Positions 6,642 to 13,017 of a DNA stretch of 13,017 nt are shown one piece after another. The first letter of the stretch is position 1. Each line of letters starts with the position of its first letter. A program made the translations under genes and the position numbers. The stretch is from assembly GCA_002712045.1 (NCBI GenBank), contig PARX01000043.1, positions 2,727 to 15,743 of the forward strand. The letters run 5' to 3'. Source of the stretch: Paracoccaceae bacterium (GTDB lineage Bacteria > Pseudomonadota > Alphaproteobacteria > Rhodobacterales > Rhodobacteraceae). The notes below the pieces were generated by a model. That model had not been told where the DNA came from. It made no database searches and saw only the letters and a list, made by a program, of their open reading frames with translations.

Positions 6642-7853
6642 ATGACAATAAATCTTTCTGATTTTCGCTTTGTAGCAAAAGCTATCCCAAACAAAGGACA
6701 CAGACCCCGTGAACTTGCGCGGACAATGCCAGCACATCCGCTGAGCTACATGGAGCTTCCTTATGATCCAGAATATACACTCTACAATTCTCGTTTAACA
6801 CCAGAAGCACTTAATACTGCATCTGATGATGAGATGTACTGGGCGGTACGCTCGAATGTTATTTTTCGTCACACGGGTGAGCTGCCCATCGAGATAAGCG
6901 GACCTGATGCCGAAACACTATTAAATAAAGTATTTACTCGCAGTGTCAGCAAGGTCAAACCTGGACGGTGCTCATACCAGTTTGCCTGTTACCATGATGG
7001 TGGAATGATAACTGACGGAGTTTTGCTAAGGTTGGCTGAAGAGAGGTTTTGGATGGCTCAGGCTGATGGCGATTTATTCAGCTGGTACAAGGCTCACGCC
7101 GAAGGATTAGACGTTGCAATCAGTGATCCAAATGTTTGGGTTAGTCAGATTCAAGGACCAAAATCACTAGAGCTACTGTCCGCCCTACTTGATGGAATCT
7201 TGCCAGATCCATTTCAATATTTTGATTGTGCTGAAGTAAGCATCGCAGGACAGACCTGCTGGATTAGCCGTTCAGGTTTCACGAACGAACTTGGCTGGGA
7301 AGTATATCTTCTCCCTGAGACCGATATAGCAGCAATAGGTGATAAGATCATGTCGGTAGGTGCCGAATTTGATATACTTTTAACAGGCACACCAGTTTTT
7401 CGTGCACGCCGGATAGAAGCTGGACTTTTAAATGCTGGATCAGATTTTGGAGCAGATACGACACCATTCGAAGCCGGGCTTGGAAACTTTGTCGAATTTG
7501 ATGATCGTGATTTTATTGGACGTAAAGCGTTGGAAGTTGCTGATAAATCATCCCGAACTTGGGGAATGCGCATAACTGGTGGCATCGCTCAGCTTGGTCG
7601 GATAATGTGGGTAGGTGAAACTATTGTGGGACGCGTATGTTCTTCAGGTTACTCTCCCTATCAAGACTGTGGGGTCTGCATTGTTCGTATGGACGATCCA
7701 TCCACGGGACCAGGCACAAAAGTGAAGGTGCTCTGCGCAGATGGTTCAACTCAAAAAGGCGAACTCTGCACATTGCCAATGTATGATGAGAAGCGTCTTA
7801 TCCCAAGAGGTAAGCTGATCGCCATCCCGAACTGTCCAATCACGGTTGAGTAG
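6642..7853 (+). CDS. GcvT-like folate-dependent methyl/aminomethyl transferase (demethylase candidate)
   Basis: A 403-residue protein of the glycine cleavage T-protein superfamily. The folate-binding domain includes ISGPDAETLL (85-94), GGMITDGVLL (120-129, Asp125 where GcvT has its catalytic Asp) and SRSGFTNELGWEVYL (209-223, Glu216 in the folate-contacting position). These are followed by FRARRIEAGLL (253-263) and a C-terminal barrel beginning near 305. The superfamily moves one-carbon units to tetrahydrofolate: glycine cleavage, DMSP demethylation (DmdA), aromatic O-demethylation (LigM), and N-demethylation of glycine derivatives. No other glycine-cleavage gene (gcvH, gcvP) is nearby, so a dedicated demethylase is more likely than glycine cleavage. 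It does not look specific to DmdA or LigM. It has no clear ribosome binding site and follows the aldolase-fold gene by 21 nt, suggesting coupled translation. The start is kept because the SDFRF segment near the N-terminus is typical of relatives. Confidence 0.82.
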   Translation: MTINLSDFRFVAKAIPNKGHRPRELARTMPAHPLSYMELPYDPEYTLYNSRLTPEALNTASDDEMYWAVRSNVIFRHTGELPIEISGPDAETLLNKVFTRSVSKVKPGRCSYQFACYHDGGMITDGVLLRLAEERFWMAQADGDLFSWYKAHAEGLDVAISDPNVWVSQIQGPKSLELLSALLDGILPDPFQYFDCAEVSIAGQTCWISRSGFTNELGWEVYLLPETDIAAIGDKIMSVGAEFDILLTGTPVFRARRIEAGLLNAGSDFGADTTPFEAGLGNFVEFDDRDFIGRKALEVADKSSRTWGMRITGGIAQLGRIMWVGETIVGRVCSSGYSPYQDCGVCIVRMDDPSTGPGTKVKVLCADGSTQKGELCTLPMYDEKRLIPRGKLIAIPNCPITVE

Positions 7854-7855
7854 TC

Positions 7856-9469
7856 ATGTATAATCTTCACCTCGAAACGTCCCATTTCCCCGCGCAAACT
7901 GACACTGAAATCCGTGATATTTCTGTTGGTGGACTCTTGCGTGAAATCGCGAGTAGTCATCCTGACTCAATCGCTATGGTCGATGTGGCAGAAGATGGTA
8001 ACTGTGGTCAGTCATGGACTTATTCAGACCTTGCAAATCAAGCCAAGAGCCTTGCTCAAGCTCTTGCTTCTCGGTTTGAACCCCGTGAGAGAATAGTTGT
8101 ATGGGCACCCAACATCCCTGAGTGGATATTCATGGAATACGCTGCTGGTTTAGCAGGTCTTGTACTGGTTACTGCCAACCCATCGTTTCAAACTGCTGAA
8201 CTAAGGTACGTGCTAGACCAATCTGACGCAGTCGGTTTGTTCATGATTGATGAATTTCGGGGCAATCCGATGAAAGAAATCGCGAACGAGGCGACAAAAG
8301 GGAATACTCGCCTGAGAGAGACCGTAAATCTCCATAGCAAAGATACACTTTTCAAAATCGGCGATCGGCCAACATTGCTCCCTAATGTTCACCCAGATGA
8401 CCCCGCGCAAATTCAGTACACTTCGGGCACAACTGGGTTCCCTAAGGGGGCTGTATTGAGCCATAAAAACCTGGTGAATAACGCAAGACTTTTTTGTGCA
8501 CGTAAACAGGTAAACCAACATTCTGTTTGGGCAAATTTCATGCCATTATTTCATACGGCAGGCTGTGCGACGGGCGCTTTGGGGTGTTTGCAAGCAGCCT
8601 GCAAGATGCTTCTCATTAAGCGTTTTGATTCTGATATTTTTGCTCAGCTTATAGAAGAACAGAAGGTTACAACGTGTTTTGCCGTGCCAACAATGTTGTT
8701 TAACCTATTAGAGTCACTTGAGCAGAAACCGCGTGACATGTCCTCACTCGAAGTCATTACAACGGGTGGAGCACCTGTGCCTCCTGATCTCGTTCGAAGA
8801 GTGCGCGATAATTTAGGGTGTCATCTGCTCAGTGCCTTTGGGCAAACAGAACATAGCCCAATGATTTCTGTGAATCCCATTGGCTCCACAATTGAACAAA
8901 TTGTTGAAACAGCTGGTCAACCGCTCCCTCATACTGAAGTTTCAATTCGCTCGCCAGAAAATAACAATGTTCTCCCTATTGCAGAAGTTGGGGAAATCTG
9001 TGCACGCTCTTATGCAGTGATGATTGAATACAATGACAATCCAGAGGCCACAGTATCAGCCATCGATAGTGACGGATGGTTGCATACTGGTGATCTTGGT
9101 ACGATGGACAGCCATGGCTTTATAAGGGTGACTGGTCGCGTAAAAGATATGATTATCAAAGGGGGTGAAAACTATTTTCCCGCTGAGATAGAGGCGGCAC
9201 TTGTGATGCATCCTCAAGTATCACAAGTGGCAGTGGTTGGATTGCCCAATGAGAAATGGGGTGAAATTATTGCAGCTTTTATTCTCTCTGAAACTCCATT
9301 GGATCGAAATGATTTACAAACTCATTGCCGTGTAAATCTATCCCCTCAAAAGACGCCGTCGATATGGGTGCATGTACCAGAATTTCCATTAACGGGTTCG
9401 GGAAAGGTCCAAAAGTTTGCAATCCGGGAAAAGTATCTTGCCGGCAACTATGGAAAGGTTTTGATATGA
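7856..9469 (+). CDS. AMP-dependent acyl-CoA ligase 1 (ANL superfamily)
   Basis: A 537-residue adenylate-forming enzyme that would activate a carboxylic acid with ATP and load it onto coenzyme A. The motifs are complete: P-loop YTSGTTGFPKGA (188-199), FGQTE (328-332), GWLHTGD (407-413, the ribose-binding Asp), the hinge GRVKDMIIKGGENYFPAEIE (427-446) and the catalytic Lys517 in PLTGSGKVQK. The gene starts 2 nt after the GcvT-like stop and its own TGA overlaps the next ATG, so all three are translated together. It is a clear paralogue of the ligase at 10250: 81 of the first 139 residues are identical without gaps, including an N-terminal SHFPAQ segment. The substrate-binding residues give no direct answer; a short, medium or aromatic acid is possible. 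Its base composition is higher in GC than the outer genes. Confidence 0.9.
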   Translation: MYNLHLETSHFPAQTDTEIRDISVGGLLREIASSHPDSIAMVDVAEDGNCGQSWTYSDLANQAKSLAQALASRFEPRERIVVWAPNIPEWIFMEYAAGLAGLVLVTANPSFQTAELRYVLDQSDAVGLFMIDEFRGNPMKEIANEATKGNTRLRETVNLHSKDTLFKIGDRPTLLPNVHPDDPAQIQYTSGTTGFPKGAVLSHKNLVNNARLFCARKQVNQHSVWANFMPLFHTAGCATGALGCLQAACKMLLIKRFDSDIFAQLIEEQKVTTCFAVPTMLFNLLESLEQKPRDMSSLEVITTGGAPVPPDLVRRVRDNLGCHLLSAFGQTEHSPMISVNPIGSTIEQIVETAGQPLPHTEVSIRSPENNNVLPIAEVGEICARSYAVMIEYNDNPEATVSAIDSDGWLHTGDLGTMDSHGFIRVTGRVKDMIIKGGENYFPAEIEAALVMHPQVSQVAVVGLPNEKWGEIIAAFILSETPLDRNDLQTHCRVNLSPQKTPSIWVHVPEFPLTGSGKVQKFAIREKYLAGNYGKVLI

Positions 9470-10257
9470 GTGTCCGCATCGAAAAAAATGGCCCAATCTG
9501 GACTGTTATTCACTCGCGCGCAGAAGCACGCAACGCAATGGATCCTAAAAGTGCAGAAGCGCTTTTTGAGGCGTTTCAATCCTTTGATGTAGATGCTACG
9601 GCAAAAGTTGCGGTATTTTGGGGTGAAGGCGGAGCCTTCTGCGCCGGTTGGGATTTGAAACATGCAGCATCACTCGCAGGTGCAGAGGCACTCGATCCTT
9701 ATGATTTTCCAGAAGATGGCGAACTTCCTATGGCAGCTATGGGGCCTAGTCGTCTTGAATTGTCCAAACCTGTTATAGCCGCCGTTTCAGGACCTGCTGT
9801 TGCTGGCGGTATGGAACTCGCACTTTGGTGTGATATCCGCGTTATGGAAGAAACAGCCTTTATGGGGATCTATTGCCGCCGTTGGGGAATACCACTTATC
9901 GATGGCGGTACAGTTCGATTACCCCGTTTGGTAGGCGAAGGTCGCGCCCTTGATTTGATATTAACTGGTCGGCGCGTCGATGCAGAAGAGGCTCTAAGAA
10001 TTGGCCTATGCGAATATGTCGTAGCAGAGGGCAAAGCACGAAAAAAAGCCGAAGCCTTGGCACATGATATCGCGCGCTTTCCTCAAAGCTGTGTGCAAGC
10101 CGATCGCAAGTCAACTCGTAACCAACATGCATTAACAATGCGCTCCGCGCTAAAACAAGAATGGGAAATTAGCAAAGCTGAAGTTACGCGAGGTATTCAA
10201 GGAGCTAACCACTTTGCAAACGGAAAAGGTCGGGGAGGCAATTTTAGCGATGTATGA
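9466..10257 (+). CDS. Crotonase/enoyl-CoA hydratase-family protein 1
   Basis: A 263-residue crotonase-fold protein acting on CoA thioesters. The oxyanion-hole segments are clear: GAFCAGWDL (56-64) and SGPAVAGGMELALWCDIRV (108-126). Glu117 matches Glu144 of rat enoyl-CoA hydratase. The second catalytic glutamate (rat Glu164, in FGQPE) is replaced: the aligned segment is MGIYC, so Cys137 stands there, followed by RRWGIPLIDGGTVRLPR (138-154), a sequence I associate with a distinct crotonase subgroup. A classical hydratase is therefore doubtful; isomerase, thioesterase or dehalogenase-like chemistry is possible. I chose ATG 9466 because GGAAAGG lies 7 nt upstream, the start overlaps the ligase stop as ATGA, and the protein then begins with a normal crotonase strand. 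A longer reading to 9325 would lie inside the ligase gene. Confidence 0.88.
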   Translation: MSVRIEKNGPIWTVIHSRAEARNAMDPKSAEALFEAFQSFDVDATAKVAVFWGEGGAFCAGWDLKHAASLAGAEALDPYDFPEDGELPMAAMGPSRLELSKPVIAAVSGPAVAGGMELALWCDIRVMEETAFMGIYCRRWGIPLIDGGTVRLPRLVGEGRALDLILTGRRVDAEEALRIGLCEYVVAEGKARKKAEALAHDIARFPQSCVQADRKSTRNQHALTMRSALKQEWEISKAEVTRGIQGANHFANGKGRGGNFSDV

Positions 10258-11854
10258 ATTAAAACTCAAATCGTCCCATTTCCCAGCCCAATCTGATATC
10301 GACCAGAATAATATCTCTATTGGAGAATTGTTAAGAGAAATTGCACGGCAGAGACCAAAAGCAGAAGCTTTGGTAGAAATCACACAGGACGGCAATCAGG
10401 GCAGATGCTGGACCTATGCAGAACTTCTATCCGATGCCGAGCGTTTAGCTAATGCACTTATTACTCGTTTCGCACCAGGTGAACGAGTCGTCATATGGTC
10501 TCCAAATAATCCTGAGTGGGTATTGATGGAATACGCCTGCGCATTGTCTGGTCTAGTAATGGTTACCGCAAATCCAGCGTTTCAAGCCCGAGAACTCGCC
10601 TACGTTTTAAAACAATCTGGAGCAGTTGGCCTGTTTCAAGTTGAGAACTTTCGTGGAAACCCCATGGGAAAAATCGGTAATGATGTTGCAGCAAATATTG
10701 AAAAGATCCGTGAAGTTACCGATCTTGAAAGCGACGCACTTTTTGCAGAGGGTCCAAATCAGTTAGTCTTACCTACTGTATCACCGAATGACGCGGCTAT
10801 GATTCAATACACGAGTGGAACCACAGGGTTTCCAAAAGGAGCAGTCCTAAGTCATCTTGGGTTGGTTAATAATGCTCGATACTATGCACGCCGTTGCGGG
10901 ACAACACCTGGGACGACCTGGGCCAATATTATGCCAATGTTCCACACGGCTGGCTGCGGAATGATTACTTTAGGATGTCTACAGGCTGGCTGTCGAATGC
11001 TGTTGTTCAGCTTTTTTGATCCAGACAAGGTGCTTGACCAACTAGAAATGTATAAAGCAAATATTATCCTTGGAGTTCCTACCATGGTTATTGCCCTAGT
11101 GGACAAACAGGAAGCCCTTCCACGTGACTTATCTGCTCTTAAATTAGTAAATTGTGGCGGCTCGACAGTCGCACCAGAACTGGTGAGAAGGGTTCGCTCA
11201 ATTATGGGTACTGGCTTTTCAACAGTATACGGGCAAACCGAAAACTGCCCAGTTATTACCCTGCATCACATTAACGACAATATCGATGATATTTGCAATA
11301 CAGCTGGGCAACCAGTATCGCAAACTGAGGTTTCCATTCGCAGCCTAGACAAAAATCAAACAGTAGATATTGGCATCGTAGGCGAAATCAGCACCCGTGG
11401 TCCATCTGTCATGCTATGTTACAATGACAATCCCAAAGCAACCTCTGAGACTGTCGACGCCGAGGGTTGGTTGCATACTGGTGATCTAGGCCAAATGGAT
11501 GCACGTGGTTATGTCACGATAACAGGCCGGGTTAAAGAGATGATAATCCGAGGTGGCGAGAACCATTTCCCAAAAGAAATCGAGAACTGCCTGTTAGAAC
11601 ACCCCGACGTAGCCGAGGTTGCGGTGGTCGGCCTACCAGATGAGAAATGGGGCGAAGTTATTGGCGCATTCATTCGTAGTAAAAAGCCAATCGACAAGGC
11701 CGCCCTACACGTCCATTGTCGCGCAAACATATCTCCTCAAAAAACCCCGAACGTCTGGGTTAGAGTCGATCATTTTCCTCTCACGGGGTCAGGTAAAATA
11801 CAAAAATTTAAGCTAAGGGAAGATTATATTACAGGTAAATATCCCATTATATAA
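10250..11854 (+). CDS. AMP-dependent acyl-CoA ligase 2 (paralogue of ligase 1)
   Basis: A 534-residue ANL-superfamily acyl-CoA ligase, co-linear with the ligase at 7856. Motifs: P-loop YTSGTTGFPKGA (187-198), YGQTE (327-331), GWLHTGD (406-412), the hinge GRVKEMIIRGGENHFPKEIE (426-445) and catalytic Lys516 in PLTGSGKIQK. All catalytic elements are intact, so both copies should be active. The differences lie mainly in the central acyl-pocket region (for example NCGGSTVAPE here against TTGGAPVPPD at 301-310 of ligase 1), which suggests different acid specificity. The ATG at 10250 overlaps the crotonase end by 8 nt and has GGGGAGG 11 nt upstream. A longer in-frame start at 10214 would add 12 residues with no counterpart in ligase 1. 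The gene ends with tandem TAA stops and closes the operon. Confidence 0.9.
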   Translation: MYELKLKSSHFPAQSDIDQNNISIGELLREIARQRPKAEALVEITQDGNQGRCWTYAELLSDAERLANALITRFAPGERVVIWSPNNPEWVLMEYACALSGLVMVTANPAFQARELAYVLKQSGAVGLFQVENFRGNPMGKIGNDVAANIEKIREVTDLESDALFAEGPNQLVLPTVSPNDAAMIQYTSGTTGFPKGAVLSHLGLVNNARYYARRCGTTPGTTWANIMPMFHTAGCGMITLGCLQAGCRMLLFSFFDPDKVLDQLEMYKANIILGVPTMVIALVDKQEALPRDLSALKLVNCGGSTVAPELVRRVRSIMGTGFSTVYGQTENCPVITLHHINDNIDDICNTAGQPVSQTEVSIRSLDKNQTVDIGIVGEISTRGPSVMLCYNDNPKATSETVDAEGWLHTGDLGQMDARGYVTITGRVKEMIIRGGENHFPKEIENCLLEHPDVAEVAVVGLPDEKWGEVIGAFIRSKKPIDKAALHVHCRANISPQKTPNVWVRVDHFPLTGSGKIQKFKLREDYITGKYPII

Positions 11855-11995
11855 TAAGCCAGACTATTAAAATATATAGTTTAAGATAATCAGAAGAATT
11901 TTGACAACATAGTAAAAACGCTTCAGTGTTATCTCAAAAGATTATTATTTTGAGTGGTTACTTATCTGCTTTTAACTCTTTGACTGGAGAAACCG
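11855..11995 (+). promoter_or_regulatory. Intergenic region with a promoter-like TTGACA and two small hairpins
   Basis: This 141-bp gap probably ends the seven-gene run and starts a new unit. Near its start, 11861-11867 and 11876-11882 can form a 7-bp stem (one G-U pair), a weak terminator candidate without a U-tract. TTGACA at 11901-11906 is a perfect -35 box, but the best -10 (TGTTAT, 11927-11932) is 20 bp away, longer than ideal. CTCAAAA (11933-11939) and TTTTGAG (11948-11954) are perfect inverted repeats around 8 bases, placed where an operator would overlap the transcription start. GGAGA at 11986-11990 is the ribosome binding site, 5 nt before the ATG. Confidence 0.35.
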
Positions 11996-12847
11996 ATGGC
12001 ACAAGTTCTGTATGAAAAAGATGGTCGAATTGGACGAATAACTTTAAATCGTCCAAAGGTTATGAATGCAATTAATGAAAGTATGCCCCATGAGCTTGCT
12101 GAAGCAGTTCTTAAAGCCGATAACGATCGCGATATACATCTAATGGTCTTATCAGGAGCAGGTAAAGCTTTTTGCGCAGGATATGATCTAAGCCATTATG
12201 CAGCAAACAAAGGGCCCAATAAAGGAATTCAAGAAATGCCTTGGGATCCAATGCAAGACTTCCAATTTATGTGGGCTAATACGCAGGGTTTCATGTCACT
12301 TTTTAGAGCAATGAAACCCGTAATCTGTAAAATCCATGGTTTTGCAGTTGCTGGTGGATCAGATATTGCACTTTGTTCTGATCTTGTGATTATGGGAGAA
12401 AATGCCCAAATTGGCTATATGCCTTCTCGCGTCTGGGGCTGTCCAACAACAGCAATGTGGGTTCATCGATTAGGTCCAGAAAAAGCAAAAAAAATGATGT
12501 TCACTGGTGATAAAATCACTGGAAAAGAAGCTGCAGAAATCGGCCTTGTTTTAAACGCAGTACCCGAGAATAAACTTGACAAGGAAGTTGAAAGATTAGC
12601 AAGCAGAATGGCTTCGGTCCCCATTAATCAGCTCGCTATGCATAAAATGGTAATAAACTCTGCTATAGAAGCTCAAATTAATCAAACACAACGTTTAGCT
12701 ACAGTTTTTGACGGGATAGCACGTCATTCGCCAGAAGGCGTTAATTTCAAAACACGTGTTGAACAGGAAGGTTGGAAAACAGCCGTAAGTGAGCGTGATA
12801 ATGGATTATTTGATTGGACATCAAACACACCAATTAAGTCAGATTAA
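11996..12847 (+). CDS. Crotonase/enoyl-CoA hydratase-family protein 2
   Basis: A 283-residue crotonase-fold protein. Oxyanion-hole segments: GKAFCAGYDL (56-65) and HGFAVAGGSDIAL (114-126). Both canonical hydratase glutamates are changed: Asp123 aligns with rat Glu144, and in the segment IGYMPSRVWG (139-148) Pro143 aligns with Glu164. Similar sequences with GYMP-RVWGCPTT are annotated widely as enoyl-CoA hydratases, but the hydratase mechanism cannot be assumed. The C-terminal part carries a long aromatic tail ending EGWKTAVSERDNGLFDW (about 259-275). It belongs to a different crotonase subgroup from the protein at 9466, so the two are not recent duplicates. It has its own upstream region and ribosome binding site, and is followed after 9 nt by a SAM methyltransferase gene. 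Base composition returns to AT-rich here. Confidence 0.87.
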   Translation: MAQVLYEKDGRIGRITLNRPKVMNAINESMPHELAEAVLKADNDRDIHLMVLSGAGKAFCAGYDLSHYAANKGPNKGIQEMPWDPMQDFQFMWANTQGFMSLFRAMKPVICKIHGFAVAGGSDIALCSDLVIMGENAQIGYMPSRVWGCPTTAMWVHRLGPEKAKKMMFTGDKITGKEAAEIGLVLNAVPENKLDKEVERLASRMASVPINQLAMHKMVINSAIEAQINQTQRLATVFDGIARHSPEGVNFKTRVEQEGWKTAVSERDNGLFDWTSNTPIKSD

Positions 12848-12856
12848 GGTTTTGTT

Positions 12857-13017
12857 ATGAATAAAAGTGATTTTTGGAACAATGTTTACAAATCTAAGGA
12901 TATTGATGCTGTAAGCTGGTATGCCGACCGACTAGATACATCGCTCGAACTAATAGAAAAAAATTGTTTGCAAAAAGAAAACTCCATAATTGATATCGGA
13001 TCTGGAAGATCCTCATT
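12857..13017 (+). CDS. Class I SAM-dependent methyltransferase, 5' part only
   Basis: The first 53 codons of a gene cut by the window end. The start fits FWNNVYKSKDIDAVSWY followed by a helix, then IIDIGSGRSS at about residues 44-53, which is motif I (the glycine-rich SAM-binding loop) of class I methyltransferases. AAGG at 12846-12849 overlaps the previous gene's stop and lies 7 nt before the ATG, so it is probably cotranscribed with the crotonase. The acceptor substrate cannot be read from this fragment. Confidence 0.72.
   Translation, partial: MNKSDFWNNVYKSKDIDAVSWYADRLDTSLELIEKNCLQKENSIIDIGSGRSS

Noticed and set aside
7214..7585. Minus-strand open frame of 123 codons
   Set aside because: It is antisense to the GcvT-like gene, rich in Ser/Pro/Arg as expected of a shadow frame, and has no recognisable domain.
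8213..8521. Minus-strand open frame of 102 codons
   Set aside because: Antisense to ligase 1 across its P-loop region; coding signal belongs to the plus strand.
9325..9465. A 47-residue N-terminal extension of crotonase 1
   Set aside because: It lies inside the ligase 1 coding region in another frame, has no crotonase-like content, and ATG 9466 has a good ribosome binding site and the family N-terminus.
10214..10249. A 12-residue N-terminal extension of ligase 2
   Set aside because: Ligase 1 begins at the equivalent MY-L-L-SHFPAQ segment, so ATG 10250 is the homologous start.
6642..12847. Naming the locus a DMSP demethylation cluster (dmdABCD)
   Set aside because: The order of enzyme classes is suggestive, but the folate enzyme lacks clear DmdA features, both crotonases lack the two glutamates used by DmdD, and the operon has extra unrelated enzymes.
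1..13017. CRISPR arrays, tRNA or rRNA genes, insertion sequences, toxin-antitoxin or phage-defence genes
   Set aside because: No regularly spaced repeats, no cloverleaf or rRNA-like stretches, no transposase and no defence-related domains were seen on either strand.

Overview
The window is bacterial DNA, densely coded and fairly AT-rich, with short intergenic gaps, Shine-Dalgarno-type ribosome binding sites and several overlapping start/stop pairs. The gene set (2-hydroxychromene-2-carboxylate isomerase family, nu-class-like GST, AidB-like acyl-CoA dehydrogenase, GcvT-like folate enzyme, acyl-CoA ligases, crotonases) fits a heterotrophic proteobacterium, and a low-GC marine alphaproteobacterium is a reasonable guess. 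No marker gene here fixes the taxonomy. I found no rRNA, tRNA, CRISPR array, transposase or phage gene.

Layout. (A) 31-666, minus: a DsbA-fold, kappa-GST-like isomerase, followed by a perfect hairpin at 5-27. (B) 763-2967, plus: a nu-class-like GST, a VOC-fold protein overlapping it by ATGA, and a guanidine-modifying (amidinotransferase/deiminase) enzyme with a TTG start. Unit B diverges from A. (C) 2998-4665, minus: an AidB-like acyl-CoA dehydrogenase with a good sigma70-type promoter at 4696-4724. (D) 4840-11854, plus: a seven-gene run. It holds a membrane di-iron hydroxylase/desaturase, a class II aldolase-fold protein, a GcvT-like folate-dependent methyl/aminomethyl transferase, an acyl-CoA ligase, a crotonase, a second ligase paralogous to the first, and tightly coupled junctions (2-nt gap, ATGA overlap, 8-nt overlap). 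(E) 11996 to the window end, plus: a second, different crotonase and the start of a class I SAM methyltransferase cut by the window edge.

How the parts may work together. Unit D has the enzyme classes of a pathway that oxidises or hydroxylates a lipid-like or ring substrate, removes a one-carbon group to tetrahydrofolate, activates a carboxylate as a CoA thioester and processes the acyl-CoA. Unit C could supply the dehydrogenation step. The order demethylase, CoA ligase, dehydrogenase, crotonase resembles the logic of the DMSP demethylation pathway (DmdA-B-C-D). However, the folate enzyme is not recognisably DmdA, and both crotonases and the aldolase-fold protein lack canonical catalytic acids, so the substrate is unknown and the chemistry probably differs. 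The 174-bp C/D divergent region carries three perfect or near-perfect inverted repeats and is the most likely control point. No regulator gene lies in the window.
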